Made by a program: the position numbers and the translations under genes. Below are positions 35,226 through 44,484 of a stretch of DNA of 64,000 nt, in pieces. Origin of the DNA: Bartonella sp. HY038 (GTDB lineage: Bacteria > Pseudomonadota > Alphaproteobacteria > Rhizobiales > Rhizobiaceae). The DNA is taken from contig NZ_CP059725.1 in the NCBI RefSeq assembly GCF_014117425.1, positions 1,488,001 to 1,552,000 of the forward strand, read 5' to 3'. Each line of letters starts with the position of its first letter. Within the stretch, counting starts at the first letter, position 1. The notes beneath the pieces were generated by a model that saw only the letters and a program-made list of their open reading frames with translations, did no database searches and was not told where the DNA came from.

Positions 35226-35569
35226 TAAGCATTACACTTCAGCGCTAAAAATTCGCTTAACGATGATTTGGTGTTAGATTAGTGCAAACAGCGTTACTAA
35301 TCCGTTTACGCACATTCAAATATAAAAGCTTTTTTAAAGAAAAATCATTTTTATAGCGAGAACAAAAAGAGAAAAGAAAAAGGCAAAAAGAAAACAAACC
35401 ATAAACATTATTTAAATAATCTTTTAAAAACAAAATATTAAAAAAAATTAACCATATTACAAATTAGAATTTAAACATTGAGACAATGATAGGGTTATTA
35501 TTTCCATAGTTGCAATCATCCTATAAGGGAATAAAATCACGGCAAAATAAGACATGAAAGGTTTTAAGA
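35226..35569. other. Divergent promoter region, dacA-like / clpS
   Basis: About 340 bp, very AT-rich, with a purine-rich run near 35361-35398. It should hold promoters for both flanking genes, but no boxes stand out. Confidence 0.4.
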
Positions 35570-35941
35570 ATGTTCTCACCCAAGGACGCAAAAATGGGGA
35601 AGCTTCATATGCAGAAGGACAGTGCAAACAATGGCAATGAAAGTGATTCTGAAATTGCTGTTGAGGTTCGTACGCGCCCAAAAATAAAAAAGCCAAACCT
35701 TTACCGTGTTATTCTTCTTAATGATGACTATACACCCATGAATTTTGTGATTGATATCTTGATTGAAATTTTTCATAAAACGATAGACGAGGCAACAGCT
35801 ATTACCTTTTCCGTCCATCATCTTGGTGCCGGTGAATGCGGCATATACACCTATGAAATCGCGGAAGAAAAAGTAAGTCAGGTTATAGACCGTGCCCGAT
35901 CTGAACAGCACCCACTTCAATGCATCATGGAAAAAAAATAA
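35570..35941 (+). CDS. clpS: ATP-dependent Clp protease adaptor ClpS
   Basis: 123-residue adaptor that delivers N-degron substrates to ClpAP. The substrate pocket is intact: LLNDDYTPMNFVIDIL (about 46-61) carries the conserved Asn-Asp-Asp and Met, and SVHHLGAGECGIYTYEIAEEKV (about 82-103) carries the conserved His. The N-terminal tail, about 40 residues, is charged as expected. AAAGG lies 8 bases before the ATG. clpA lies 515 bp downstream, with a truncated clpS copy between. Confidence 0.95.
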   Translation: MFSPKDAKMGKLHMQKDSANNGNESDSEIAVEVRTRPKIKKPNLYRVILLNDDYTPMNFVIDILIEIFHKTIDEATAITFSVHHLGAGECGIYTYEIAEEKVSQVIDRARSEQHPLQCIMEKK

Positions 35942-36214
35942 GTTTTTGAAATGACCTTACATATATTGGACGCAGCAAAGATCATATGGTCAACAAAAAA
36001 ACATAAAACAGATGATTTATATAGGTTTTTATTTCTGATAATAGTCCTACTGCTAACATGATTGGTTAAATGACTAAAACTACCTTGCTAGATTTTATGT
36101 TATTTTCCATCCCCATAATTAGCATAAGGAAAAACCGGAATTACGGCAAAATTCGGCTTTATAGAGTTAACCAAAATTGAAATATAAAACTACCAAAAAA
36201 TTGAAGCATCACAA

Positions 36215-36445
36215 ATGCGCTATAAGCGCAATAAATCTACATCGTTAAATTTTACAGCCAATATTATTATAAAGATTTTAGATAAAACACTTGAAGAGAC
36301 GCAAGCAATTACCTATTCTGTACATCATCTTGGTGCTGCAGAATGTGGTGTTTACACATATGAAATTGCTAAAGAACAGCTTGTCCAAATGCTTCAGCTT
36401 GAATATTTGGCGCAATACCTTTCTTTACGGCATAATGGAAAATAA
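36215..36445 (+). pseudogene. Truncated second ClpS-like gene
   Basis: 76-residue frame related to the ClpS at 35570-35941. ILDKTLEETQAITYSVHHLGAAECGVYTYEIAKEQLVQM aligns well with the core of ClpS, but the NDDYTPM pocket segment is replaced by KSTSLNFTA and the N-terminal tail is gone. The end also differs. It stops 10 nt before clpA. It could be a decayed tandem duplicate, or a short protein that binds ClpA without binding N-degrons. No strong ribosome-binding site is seen. Confidence 0.6.
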
Positions 36446-36455
36446 GTGAGGTTGT

Positions 36456-38816
36456 ATGCCATCTTTTACCCCTGGCCTTGAAATGGCTTTACACCGCGCC
36501 TTAACATTTGCGAATGAAAGTCGCCATGAATATACGACATTGGAACACCTTCTCCTTGCATTAATAGAAGAAGAGGATGCGGCAAATGTTATGCGTGCAT
36601 GTGGTGTTGACCTTGATATTTTAGCTGCCAGAATAAAAGATTACATTCAATCTGAGCTTGATAAACAAGTTATGGCCGATGACCATGATACTAAACCAAC
36701 AACAGCTTTCCAACGGGTAATTCAACGAGCAGTTATTCATGCCCAATCAGCAAGCAAAGACGATGTAACGGGTGGCAATGTTTTAGTTGCTATTTTTGCT
36801 GAGCGTGAAAGCCATGCAGCATTTTTTCTACAAGAACAGGAAATGACCCGATATGATGCCGTGAATTATCTTTCCCATGGCATTGCGAAGGCTGGCAGTA
36901 TTCCTGACAACATGATCTTTTATGAAGATTTTGAAGTTGGTGATGATGACGACACTGAAACAAAAAGGACGCCTGATGCACTGTCATCTTATTGCGTCAA
37001 TTTGAATGAACTTGCAAAAGAAGGTAAGATTGATCCACTTATCGGTCGCGACAGTGAGGTTAACCGCACTATCCAGATTTTATGTAGGCGTTCAAAAAAC
37101 AATCCACTTTATGTTGGAGAGCCTGGCGTTGGCAAAACTGCGATTGCTGAAGGATTAGCAAGACGCATCGTTGACAAGCAAGTACCAGAAATTTTAGCAG
37201 ACGCTACAATTTTTTCTTTAGATATAGGTGTATTATTAGCAGGCACACGTTATCGCGGAGACTTTGAAGATCGTTTAAAGCAAGTTGTGGTAGAACTTGG
37301 CAACCATCCTGGTGCCGTGCTCTTTATTGATGAAATTCATACAATCATTGGCGCTGGCGCAACATCTGGTGGCACGATGGATGCGGCTAACCTTTTAAAA
37401 CCAGCTTTGGCGTCCGGTGCAATACGCTGTATGGGGTCAACTACCTATAAAGAATATAGGCAGATTTTTGAAAAAGATCGAGCACTCGTTAGACGCTTCC
37501 AGAAAATTGACGTGAAAGAACCAACAGCGAGTCAAGCATTAGATATTATGAAGGGTTTAAAACCCTATTTTGAAGATTATCACAATGTTAAGTTCACTGA
37601 TGAGGCATTAAAAGCTGCGGTTGACCTTTCGGCTCGCTATATTTCTGATCGGCAATTGCCAGATAAAGCAATCGACGTCATCGATGAAACAGGTGCTGCA
37701 CAAGTTCTTTTACCTGAAAAGAAGCGTAAAAAGACTATTACTATCAAGGAAATTGAAGCAACAATTGCGAGTATGGCACATATACCACCCAAAACGGTAT
37801 CTCGTGATGATAGACAGGTTTTATCAAACCTTCTCAATGAGTTAAAGCGCGTTATTTATGGACAAGATAAAGCAATTGAAGCACTTACTGGCTCAATTAA
37901 GCTTGCTCGGGCTGGCCTTCGCGAACCCAATAAGCCAATTGGTAGCTATCTTTTTTCAGGACCAACTGGTGTTGGTAAAACCGAAGCGGCTAAGCAGCTT
38001 GCCTCATCATTAGGGGTTGAATTGTTACGTTTTGACATGTCAGAATACATGGAACAGCACTCCGTATCACGTTTGATCGGTGCCCCTCCAGGTTATGTTG
38101 GCTATGATCAAGGCGGCTTGATAACCGATGCAGTTGATCAGCATCGCCATGCGGTTTTACTGCTTGATGAAATTGAAAAAGCCCATCCCGATGTCTATAA
38201 TGTGCTGTTGCAGGTTATGGATAATGGCAAGCTTACAGATCATAATGGTAAGCAGATTGATTTTCGCAATATTATTTTGATCATGACGACCAATGCTGGC
38301 GCATCGGATTTAGAAAAGGCTGCAATTGGTTTTGGTGATACGCGACGCACTGGTGATGATATTGAAGCAATAAACCGGCAATTTACGCCTGAATTTAGAA
38401 ATCGCCTCGACGCTATCATACCATTTGGACCACTGGCAATGCCTGTCATTCATCAGGTTGTACAAAAATTTGTTATACAACTTGAAGCTCAACTTGCAGA
38501 TCGTGGCATTACCTTTGACCTCACCGATGGCGCGATTAAATGGTTGGCTGAAAAAGGTTATGATGCACGAATGGGCGCTCGTCCTTTGGCACGAATTATA
38601 CAAGAGCACATTAAGAAACCGCTTGCCGATGAAATTCTTTTTGGAAAATTGCGTAAAGGTGGAACTGTGCGAGTTGCATTGAACAAGAATAATAGCGGCA
38701 TTGCCCTTGATATCCTGCCGGCTGATACACCAATTCGTGCCCCTAAGACAAATGACAAAAAAAATGAAGATGCTTGCCTTGGCGACGCATCCGACGAAAG
38801 TGAAAGCAGCCTATAA
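36456..38816 (+). CDS. clpA: ATP-dependent Clp protease ATP-binding subunit ClpA
   Basis: AAA+ unfoldase that feeds substrates into ClpP. 786 residues: Clp N-domain (1-145), first ATPase domain with Walker [10 protein letters not shown] (221-229) and Walker [10 protein letters not shown], second ATPase domain with Walker [10 protein letters not shown] (about 508) and Walker [15 protein letters not shown]. An IGF loop ([11 protein letters not shown], near 630) is the expected ClpP contact. The tail is acidic and Ser-rich. ClpS is encoded upstream; clpP is not in the window. Confidence 0.97.
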   Translation: MPSFTPGLEMALHRALTFANESRHEYTTLEHLLLALIEEEDAANVMRACGVDLDILAARIKDYIQSELDKQVMADDHDTKPTTAFQRVIQRAVIHAQSASKDDVTGGNVLVAIFAERESHAAFFLQEQEMTRYDAVNYLSHGIAKAGSIPDNMIFYEDFEVGDDDDTETKRTPDALSSYCVNLNELAKEGKIDPLIGRDSEVNRTIQILCRRSKNNPLYVGEPGVGKTAIAEGLARRIVDKQVPEILADATIFSLDIGVLLAGTRYRGDFEDRLKQVVVELGNHPGAVLFIDEIHTIIGAGATSGGTMDAANLLKPALASGAIRCMGSTTYKEYRQIFEKDRALVRRFQKIDVKEPTASQALDIMKGLKPYFEDYHNVKFTDEALKAAVDLSARYISDRQLPDKAIDVIDETGAAQVLLPEKKRKKTITIKEIEATIASMAHIPPKTVSRDDRQVLSNLLNELKRVIYGQDKAIEALTGSIKLARAGLREPNKPIGSYLFSGPTGVGKTEAAKQLASSLGVELLRFDMSEYMEQHSVSRLIGAPPGYVGYDQGGLITDAVDQHRHAVLLLDEIEKAHPDVYNVLLQVMDNGKLTDHNGKQIDFRNIILIMTTNAGASDLEKAAIGFGDTRRTGDDIEAINRQFTPEFRNRLDAIIPFGPLAMPVIHQVVQKFVIQLEAQLADRGITFDLTDGAIKWLAEKGYDARMGARPLARIIQEHIKKPLADEILFGKLRKGGTVRVALNKNNSGIALDILPADTPIRAPKTNDKKNEDACLGDASDESESSL

Positions 38817-38936
38817 TTCGTATCAATTTTAAATTAACCCATTGAAATATATATTTTTTAAATTTCTATAAATAAGCCAAATATATGTTATTGCCTTTTG
38901 GGTTTGAGATTTTGAGAAAAAAATATCACAAAAATG

Positions 38937-38969
38937 TTTTTAGCAAAGTTATATCTGCTTTGCTAAAAA
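38937..38969 (+). terminator. Stem-loop downstream of clpA
   Basis: Perfect 12-bp arms TTTTTAGCAAAG (38937-38948) and CTTTGCTAAAAA (38958-38969) with a 9-nt loop, about 120 bases after the stop. The tail TGCTTTGACTTT is only moderately U-rich. Confidence 0.55.
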
Positions 38970-39056
38970 TGCTTTGACTTTCATTTTCATCATCAATTTT
39001 CTTTTCAACTATTTGATCTAATTCTATTAGCTATCAAAAAAATTAGGATAAATATA

Positions 39057-40454
39057 ATGCGCGAGAAAATATCCGGCTCTCAATTGGAAAAGGGGCTTGA
39101 TGCCCTCGCCACTAGATTTCATGCTAATTTTAGTCGCAATGAATCTGTCTGCTCAACCCACACCCATACAATTACTACACTTCCTCACCAGCTACCCGAT
39201 GCGGTGGTTTATGTTGAAAATACTCAAGATATGCAAGATGTAGTGGTAATTGCCAAACAATATAATCTTCCTATCATCGCATTTAATGCAGGTACATCGC
39301 TCGAAGGGCAATTAAACGCACCATTTGGGGGCATTAGCGTTGATTGTTCACGCATGGATAAGGTGATCGAATTTAACCCAGAAGACATGACTATAAGCGT
39401 TGAACCAGGTATTACGCGCGAAGTATTAAACAGCTGGTTGCGCGACAGTGGTTTATTTTTTCCTGTTGATCCGGGTGCAAACGCCTCTATTGGCGGCATG
39501 GCATCGACCCGCGCATCTGGTACCAATGCTGTACGCTATGGCACCATGAAAGATGCAGTTCTAAGTGCAGAGGTGGTTATGGCTGATGGCAGGCTTATTC
39601 GCACCGCTAGCAAAGCAAAAAAAAGTGCTGCAGGCTATGATTTAACTCATCTTCTTGTTGGATCTGAGGGTACATTAGGATTATTTACTGCTATCACCTT
39701 AAAACTACACCCTATCCCTGAAGTTATTGCCAGTGGTGTTTGCACATTTGATAGCGTTAAACATGCGTGTGATGCGGTAATTGAAATGATTCAATGCGCC
39801 GTACCGATAGCGCGTGTTGAATTAATGGATCAAATTCAAGTTGCTGCTTGTAACGCTTATTCAGGTTTAGACCTTGAACCGCGTCCAACTCTCTGCCTTG
39901 AATTTCATGGTGACAGCGCTGGTGTAGACACACAAATCGCGCTTTTTGACGAAATTGCCAAATCCCATAGCGGCTTAGATTTCATCCATTCGCGAGATCC
40001 GCAAGAGCGGACAAAATTATGGACAGCGCGCCACAATGCGTTTTGGGCAAGCGAAGCTTTAATGAAAGGGTGTGAAATTTTTTCAACCGATGTCTGTGTA
40101 CCCATATCAAAACTAGCTGATTGCGTGGAAGAAACTCAAAAAGACTTGCAAGAATCAGGATTAATGGGACCTATTGTTGGGCATGTAGGCGATGGTAATT
40201 TTCATGTTTTACTTGGATACCACAAAGACAAGCCAGACGAAGTTTCTAAAGCTATGGAGTTTTCTGCGCGCTTAAGTGAAAGAGCTATTGCTTTTGATGG
40301 GACCTGTACGGGGGAACACGGCATTGGCCAACGCAAAGCACCTTATTTACGTAAAGAATTTGGCTATGGCGTCGATTATATGCAATTGATCAAGCAAGCA
40401 CTTGATCCGCAAAATATTTTAAATCCGGGAAAATATGGCTTTAAAAATTATTAA
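39057..40454 (+). CDS. FAD-linked oxidase, D-lactate/glycolate dehydrogenase type
   Basis: 465-residue flavoprotein of the GlcD/D-lactate dehydrogenase (cytochrome) family. The PCMH FAD-binding domain is about 38-220 with VVIAKQYNLPIIAFNAGTSLEGQ, GLFFPVDPGANASIGGMASTRASGTNAVRYG and LLVGSEGTLGLFTAITLKL. The C-terminal oxidase domain has GPIVGHVGDGNFHVLLGY and the signature GTCTGEHGIGQRK. It likely oxidises a D-2-hydroxy acid and passes electrons to a carrier. D-lactate is the best guess, but glycolate or 2-hydroxyglutarate is possible. It stands alone. Confidence 0.9.
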   Translation: MREKISGSQLEKGLDALATRFHANFSRNESVCSTHTHTITTLPHQLPDAVVYVENTQDMQDVVVIAKQYNLPIIAFNAGTSLEGQLNAPFGGISVDCSRMDKVIEFNPEDMTISVEPGITREVLNSWLRDSGLFFPVDPGANASIGGMASTRASGTNAVRYGTMKDAVLSAEVVMADGRLIRTASKAKKSAAGYDLTHLLVGSEGTLGLFTAITLKLHPIPEVIASGVCTFDSVKHACDAVIEMIQCAVPIARVELMDQIQVAACNAYSGLDLEPRPTLCLEFHGDSAGVDTQIALFDEIAKSHSGLDFIHSRDPQERTKLWTARHNAFWASEALMKGCEIFSTDVCVPISKLADCVEETQKDLQESGLMGPIVGHVGDGNFHVLLGYHKDKPDEVSKAMEFSARLSERAIAFDGTCTGEHGIGQRKAPYLRKEFGYGVDYMQLIKQALDPQNILNPGKYGFKNY

Positions 40455-40515
40455 AGGCATTTTTCATATTTTCATATTGCCTTGCATTAATGTTTAATTT
40501 TTAGTCTAATCAAAT

Positions 40516-40552
40516 AAAAATGCCGAGACATCAAAACCTTGCCGGCATTTTT
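40516..40552. terminator. Stem-loop between convergent genes
   Basis: Arms AAAAATGCCG (40516-40525) and CGGCATTTTT (40543-40552), 17-nt loop, with T-runs on both strands. It probably ends the oxidase transcript and may also serve the convergent GNAT gene. Confidence 0.65.
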
Positions 40553-40610
40553 ACTTAATATCTTTATTTAAATCGATACTCTAATATCTTGTTAATTAAA
40601 CAAAATACAA

Positions 40611-41150
40611 TCAATCATCTTTCCATGCTTCGATCATCACATCGCTGGTTGAAACAGGTTCAAAGCCTAGCTTTTGATATAGCTGTAAAGCACGCGGACT
40701 ATCAAGCGTGTTAGTTTGGATTATTACTTTTTGCGGGTCTAAATCCCAAGCTGAAGATAAGACTTCATTTAAGAAAAATCGTGATAACCCACGTCCTTGA
40801 AACTCTTTAATCAAACCAAAATATAACACTTCAGCAATAGGCATGTTACGCAGGTTAAGCTCCGCAAAACCTGCAGGACAACCATTAATATATAAAATAT
40901 AAATTACAGTATTTGGTGATTGGATAATATCAATTAATTCTTGATCTTTTAACTTGCGTCGTACGGACCAGTGATGCTCCTTACCTATTTCGCGATATAA
41001 ATAACGATAGAAATGAGCGGGGCATTGTTCCGCTTTCATGATCGCGAGCGTCATACCGATGGGTAATGGAACGCTATTATTACCGCGTGTTTGCATTTCA
41101 AGATGTGTAACACGAGCAGCAAGATATTGGGGAGATTTTTTAAAAACCAT
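40611..41150 (-). CDS. GNAT family N-acetyltransferase
   Basis: 179 residues with the acetyl-CoA-binding motif A at about 113-128 (LIKEFQGRGLSRFFLNEVL, in the Q-x2-G-x-G form) and motif B-like ALQLYQKLGFEPV near 155. Substrate unknown. It starts 3 nt after the sulfurtransferase stop, so the two are probably cotranscribed. Confidence 0.88.
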   Translation of the reverse strand: MVFKKSPQYLAARVTHLEMQTRGNNSVPLPIGMTLAIMKAEQCPAHFYRYLYREIGKEHHWSVRRKLKDQELIDIIQSPNTVIYILYINGCPAGFAELNLRNMPIAEVLYFGLIKEFQGRGLSRFFLNEVLSSAWDLDPQKVIIQTNTLDSPRALQLYQKLGFEPVSTSDVMIEAWKDD

Positions 41151-41153
41151 TTT

Positions 41154-42014
41154 TTACATTTCCAAATCTTCATCTGTAACAACAGAACTATCAACTAATG
41201 AACCCCATTCGCTCCACGAGCCATCGTAAAGTCGTACATTTTCATTTCCTAACCCTTGTAGTGCCAAGGTTAAAACGGCAGCAGTTACACCCGAACCACA
41301 TGTCGTCACTACAGGTGCTAATGGATCTATTCCTGCACTTTTAAAAATTCCAAAGATTTCTTCGTTCGACTTGAATTTCCCCTCGTCAGAAAGCAAGGAA
41401 TAGGGAACATTTTGAGCATTTGGCATATGCCCGGAACGTACCCCTTCTCTTGGTTCCTTTTCTTCGCCAGAAAAGCGTTTCTTTCCGCGCGCATCAGCAA
41501 TAGCAACATTGCCATCACCCACAATACCGCGCATTTCATCGATTAAAACAACTTTGGTAAGATCAGCATTAGCATTAAATATTTTGGGGGTGATAATTGT
41601 GTCATTACTAGTTACAGGACGCCCTTCCTGTTGCCAAGTTTTAAAACCGCCATCAAGCACATAGACTTTTTCTGCGCCCATCAAGCGCAATAACCACCAT
41701 GCACGCGGCGCAGAAAAGAAACCATCACCATCGTAAACGACGATGGTATTTTTTTCATTTATACCAAGCGCACCAAGCGCTTTTGCAAAATACTCAGCAT
41801 CAGGCAATGTATGAGGCAAGGAGGAATTGGGATCACTTAAAAGATCATGATCAAAAAACACTGCTTCAGGTATATGCGACCTACTATATTCTAAGCGACC
41901 ATTTCTATTGGCTTTGGGTAAATACCAAGATGCGTCAATAATATGAATATCACTTGCACCCAATTGGCTTTCCAACCAGTCTGCAGACACAATAAAAGGA
42001 TTGTTGTGAGACAT
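41154..42014 (-). CDS. sseA: 3-mercaptopyruvate/thiosulfate sulfurtransferase
   Basis: 286-residue two-domain rhodanese that transfers sulfur from 3-mercaptopyruvate (or thiosulfate) to a thiol acceptor. The active loop TCGSGVTAAV near residue 238 is the CG(S/T)GVT form typical of mercaptopyruvate sulfurtransferases rather than thiosulfate-specific rhodaneses. N-terminal signatures IIDASWYLP, RSHIPEAVFFDHD and WWLLRLMGAEKVYVLDGG are present. The cysteine synthase gene lies upstream on the same strand, which suggests a sulfur-metabolism neighbourhood. Confidence 0.92.
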   Translation of the reverse strand: MSHNNPFIVSADWLESQLGASDIHIIDASWYLPKANRNGRLEYSRSHIPEAVFFDHDLLSDPNSSLPHTLPDAEYFAKALGALGINEKNTIVVYDGDGFFSAPRAWWLLRLMGAEKVYVLDGGFKTWQQEGRPVTSNDTIITPKIFNANADLTKVVLIDEMRGIVGDGNVAIADARGKKRFSGEEKEPREGVRSGHMPNAQNVPYSLLSDEGKFKSNEEIFGIFKSAGIDPLAPVVTTCGSGVTAAVLTLALQGLGNENVRLYDGSWSEWGSLVDSSVVTDEDLEM

Positions 42015-42144
42015 TGCGTTTCCTTCCCTAATTATTCCTATATTACGCCTTTCTTGTTAAAAATCGAGAACAATTTAAGAGAGAATATGCGATTCATTCC
42101 CCAATGATAAGGACTGAGAAAAAACCTAAATATGATTTTTGAGA

Positions 42145-43173
42145 TTATACAAAAGGAACATTATATTGTTGCGCTTTATCTAGCCATTGCGGGATTGGCA
42201 ATGATTTTTCGCGCAAGAATTGTGGATTATAGAGTTTTGATAGGTAGCGGTCACCATAATCACAAAGCATGGTAACAATGGTTTTGCCCTTACCTAATTC
42301 GCGCGCTAAAGAAATAGCACCGGCGATATTAATACCTGATGACCCGCCAAGGCATAAGCCTTCATGTTGAGCAAGATGGAACAACTCAATAAGCGCATCA
42401 CTGTCACTGACCTGATAAGAAAAATCAGGCAACAAACCATCAAGATTGGCGGTTATACGCCCTTGCCCGATGCCTTCAGTTATTGAACTACCTTGAGATT
42501 GCAATTGACCGTTGGTGTAAAAAGAATAAAGGGCTGCGCCATAAGGATCGGCAAGACCAATTTTAATCGCTTTATTATGCTCTTTTAAGCCAATAGCCGT
42601 ACCTGCCAAAGTTCCGCCAGAGCCGACAGAGCAAATAAACCCATCAATATTGCCTTGTGTATCGCGCCAAATCTCTTGAGCCGTTGTTTTAATATGGGCT
42701 TCACGATTAGCAATATTATCAAATTGATTAGCCCATAAAACACCATTTTCAGTGGTCTTTTTTAAACTCTCGGCAAGGCGGCCCGATAATTTAACATAAT
42801 TATTGTCATCACGATAAGGCACTGCTGGCACTTCAATAAGCTCGGCCCCCTGCAAGCGCAGCGCGTCTTTTTTTTCCTGTGATTGGGTGTTTGGAATAAC
42901 GATAATTGTTTTATAGCCTAAAACCGCCCCCACAAGTGCAAGACCAATGCCGGTATTACCTGCTGTTCCTTCAACAATAATGCCCCCCTTTTTAAGTTCG
43001 CCCTTGCGTTCTGCATCAAGAATAATCGATAAAGCTGCCCGATCTTTAACCGATTGACCAGGGTTTAAAAATTCTGCTTTACCCCAAATTTCGCAACCTG
43101 TTAACTCACTTGCGCGGTTTAAACGGATAAGCGGCGTATTTCCAATAAGATCGAGCACAGATGTATCAGCCAC
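42145..43173 (-). CDS. cysK: Cysteine synthase A (O-acetylserine sulfhydrylase)
   Basis: PLP enzyme making cysteine from O-acetylserine and sulfide. About 342 residues: LIGNTPLIRLNRAS, the PLP lysine in PGQSVKDRAAL, the substrate loop EGTAGNTGIGLA, the phosphate loop GSGGTLAGTAIGL, and GLCLGGSSGINIAGA. The start is placed at GTG 43173, not the ATG 14 codons upstream, because AAAGGA lies 7 bases before the GTG. The TAGNTG loop, where many CysK have TSGNTG, is a minor variant. Confidence 0.9.
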   Translation of the reverse strand: MADTSVLDLIGNTPLIRLNRASELTGCEIWGKAEFLNPGQSVKDRAALSIILDAERKGELKKGGIIVEGTAGNTGIGLALVGAVLGYKTIIVIPNTQSQEKKDALRLQGAELIEVPAVPYRDDNNYVKLSGRLAESLKKTTENGVLWANQFDNIANREAHIKTTAQEIWRDTQGNIDGFICSVGSGGTLAGTAIGLKEHNKAIKIGLADPYGAALYSFYTNGQLQSQGSSITEGIGQGRITANLDGLLPDFSYQVSDSDALIELFHLAQHEGLCLGGSSGINIAGAISLARELGKGKTIVTMLCDYGDRYLSKLYNPQFLREKSLPIPQWLDKAQQYNVPFV

Positions 43174-43428
43174 GTTTTTTCCTTTAATGTTGAGGTTTGA
43201 GCATTTTGGCGACATAAATTTGCAACAACAATTTATATCTTTTTGGTAAACCTCACCAACAATAAAAAGTAAACATCATGCAATCAAAGAAAAATATACC
43301 ACAAATACAATATTATATGACAAATTCCATCAAATATCGAGATCAATCAAAAAAATATTCCATTCACAAAGGGCACATAAATACCCTTTGTAAAATACCC
43401 TATAATGCAAGTTATGAATATAAAATAC

Positions 43429-43857
43429 TCATAACTTTAAAGATAATAATATGACGCCGCCAGCAATAAAAACAACGCCAAGCCAATTAATACCAGATAG
43501 TTTTTCACCAAGAAATGCTACACCAAAAATCGCGACTAAAATAACCGATAATTTATCAACCGGTGCAACCCTTGAAGCATCGCCGATTTGCAAGGCCCTA
43601 AAATAAGCAAGCCATGAAGCACCTGTTGCAAGCCCTGATAAAACGAGGAACAGCCATGATTTAGCTGATACTTCACTTGGCTTATGCCATTGATCGGTAA
43701 GGGTTAAAAACAGGCAAAGTGCCGCCACAATAACCAGCGTGCGTATAAAAGTAGCAAAATCAGAATTAATGCCATGAATACCAACTTTTGCAAAAATTGC
43801 GGTTAATGCTGCAAAAACTGCTGATAAAACTGCCCAAAACTGCCAAGAAGCTGCCAT
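43429..43857 (-). CDS. EamA-type small transporter, end of the cob operon
   Basis: 142-residue, single-repeat EamA/DMT membrane protein with about five helices. Ends with the typical SVILVAIFGVAFLGEKLSGINWLGVVFIAGGVILLSL. Half-size members are thought to work as dimers. It starts 2 nt after the cobO stop, so it is translated with the cobalamin genes. A link to cobalamin or its precursors is suggested only by this position; a general metabolite exporter is equally possible. Confidence 0.88.
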   Translation of the reverse strand: MAASWQFWAVLSAVFAALTAIFAKVGIHGINSDFATFIRTLVIVAALCLFLTLTDQWHKPSEVSAKSWLFLVLSGLATGASWLAYFRALQIGDASRVAPVDKLSVILVAIFGVAFLGEKLSGINWLGVVFIAGGVILLSLKL

Positions 43858-43859
43858 TT

Positions 43860-44483
43860 TTAAAACTCAACCCCCTTTTGTCCTTTAATGCCTGAGCGAA
43901 ACGGATGCTTGATGAGCTCCATTTCAGTAACAAGGTCAGCTTCATCGATAAGCTCTTGCTTGGCATTGCGGCCAGTAATAATGACATGCTTCATGAATGG
44001 GCGTTCACGCACGGTTTCAAGCACTTCTTCTAAAGGCAAATAATCATAGCGCAGAACGATATTCAACTCGTCACAAAGCACCATATCGTAATTTTCGTCC
44101 AAAATCATTGATTTGGCAACTTCCCAAGCTTCCCGTGCCATGGCAATGTCTTTTTCACGGTCTTGTGTTTCCCAAGTAAAGCCCTCGCCTGCGGCAAACA
44201 CAGTTATTTGATCACCAAATTTATCCAAGGCCAAACGCTCGCCGGTGGCGCGTGAACCTTTAACAAATTGCACAACACCAATTTTCATATTATGGCCAAG
44301 GGCGCGAAAAACCATACCAAAACCTGCGGTTGATTTGCCTTTACCTTTACCGGTATTAACAATCAAAAGTCCTTTTTCGCCGGTTTTCCCCTCATTCATT
44401 CGATCGCGGGCAGCTTTTTTTTTCTTCATTTTTTCCGCGTGACGGGCATTGATTTCCTCGGTCGTCATAGTGGTTTTATCCAT
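43860..44483 (-). CDS. cobO: Cob(I)yrinic acid a,c-diamide adenosyltransferase
   Basis: Adds the upper adenosyl ligand from ATP to the reduced corrinoid. 207 residues of the CobA/CobO family: basic N-terminus KMKKKKAARDRMNEGK, P-loop IVNTGKGKGKSTAGFGM (about 41-57), and YDMVLCDELNIVLRYDYLP near 130. The ATG at 44483, one base after the cobN stop, is used. A longer frame would run into cobN. Confidence 0.95.
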   Translation of the reverse strand: MDKTTMTTEEINARHAEKMKKKKAARDRMNEGKTGEKGLLIVNTGKGKGKSTAGFGMVFRALGHNMKIGVVQFVKGSRATGERLALDKFGDQITVFAAGEGFTWETQDREKDIAMAREAWEVAKSMILDENYDMVLCDELNIVLRYDYLPLEEVLETVRERPFMKHVIITGRNAKQELIDEADLVTEMELIKHPFRSGIKGQKGVEF

Positions 44484-44484
44484 T

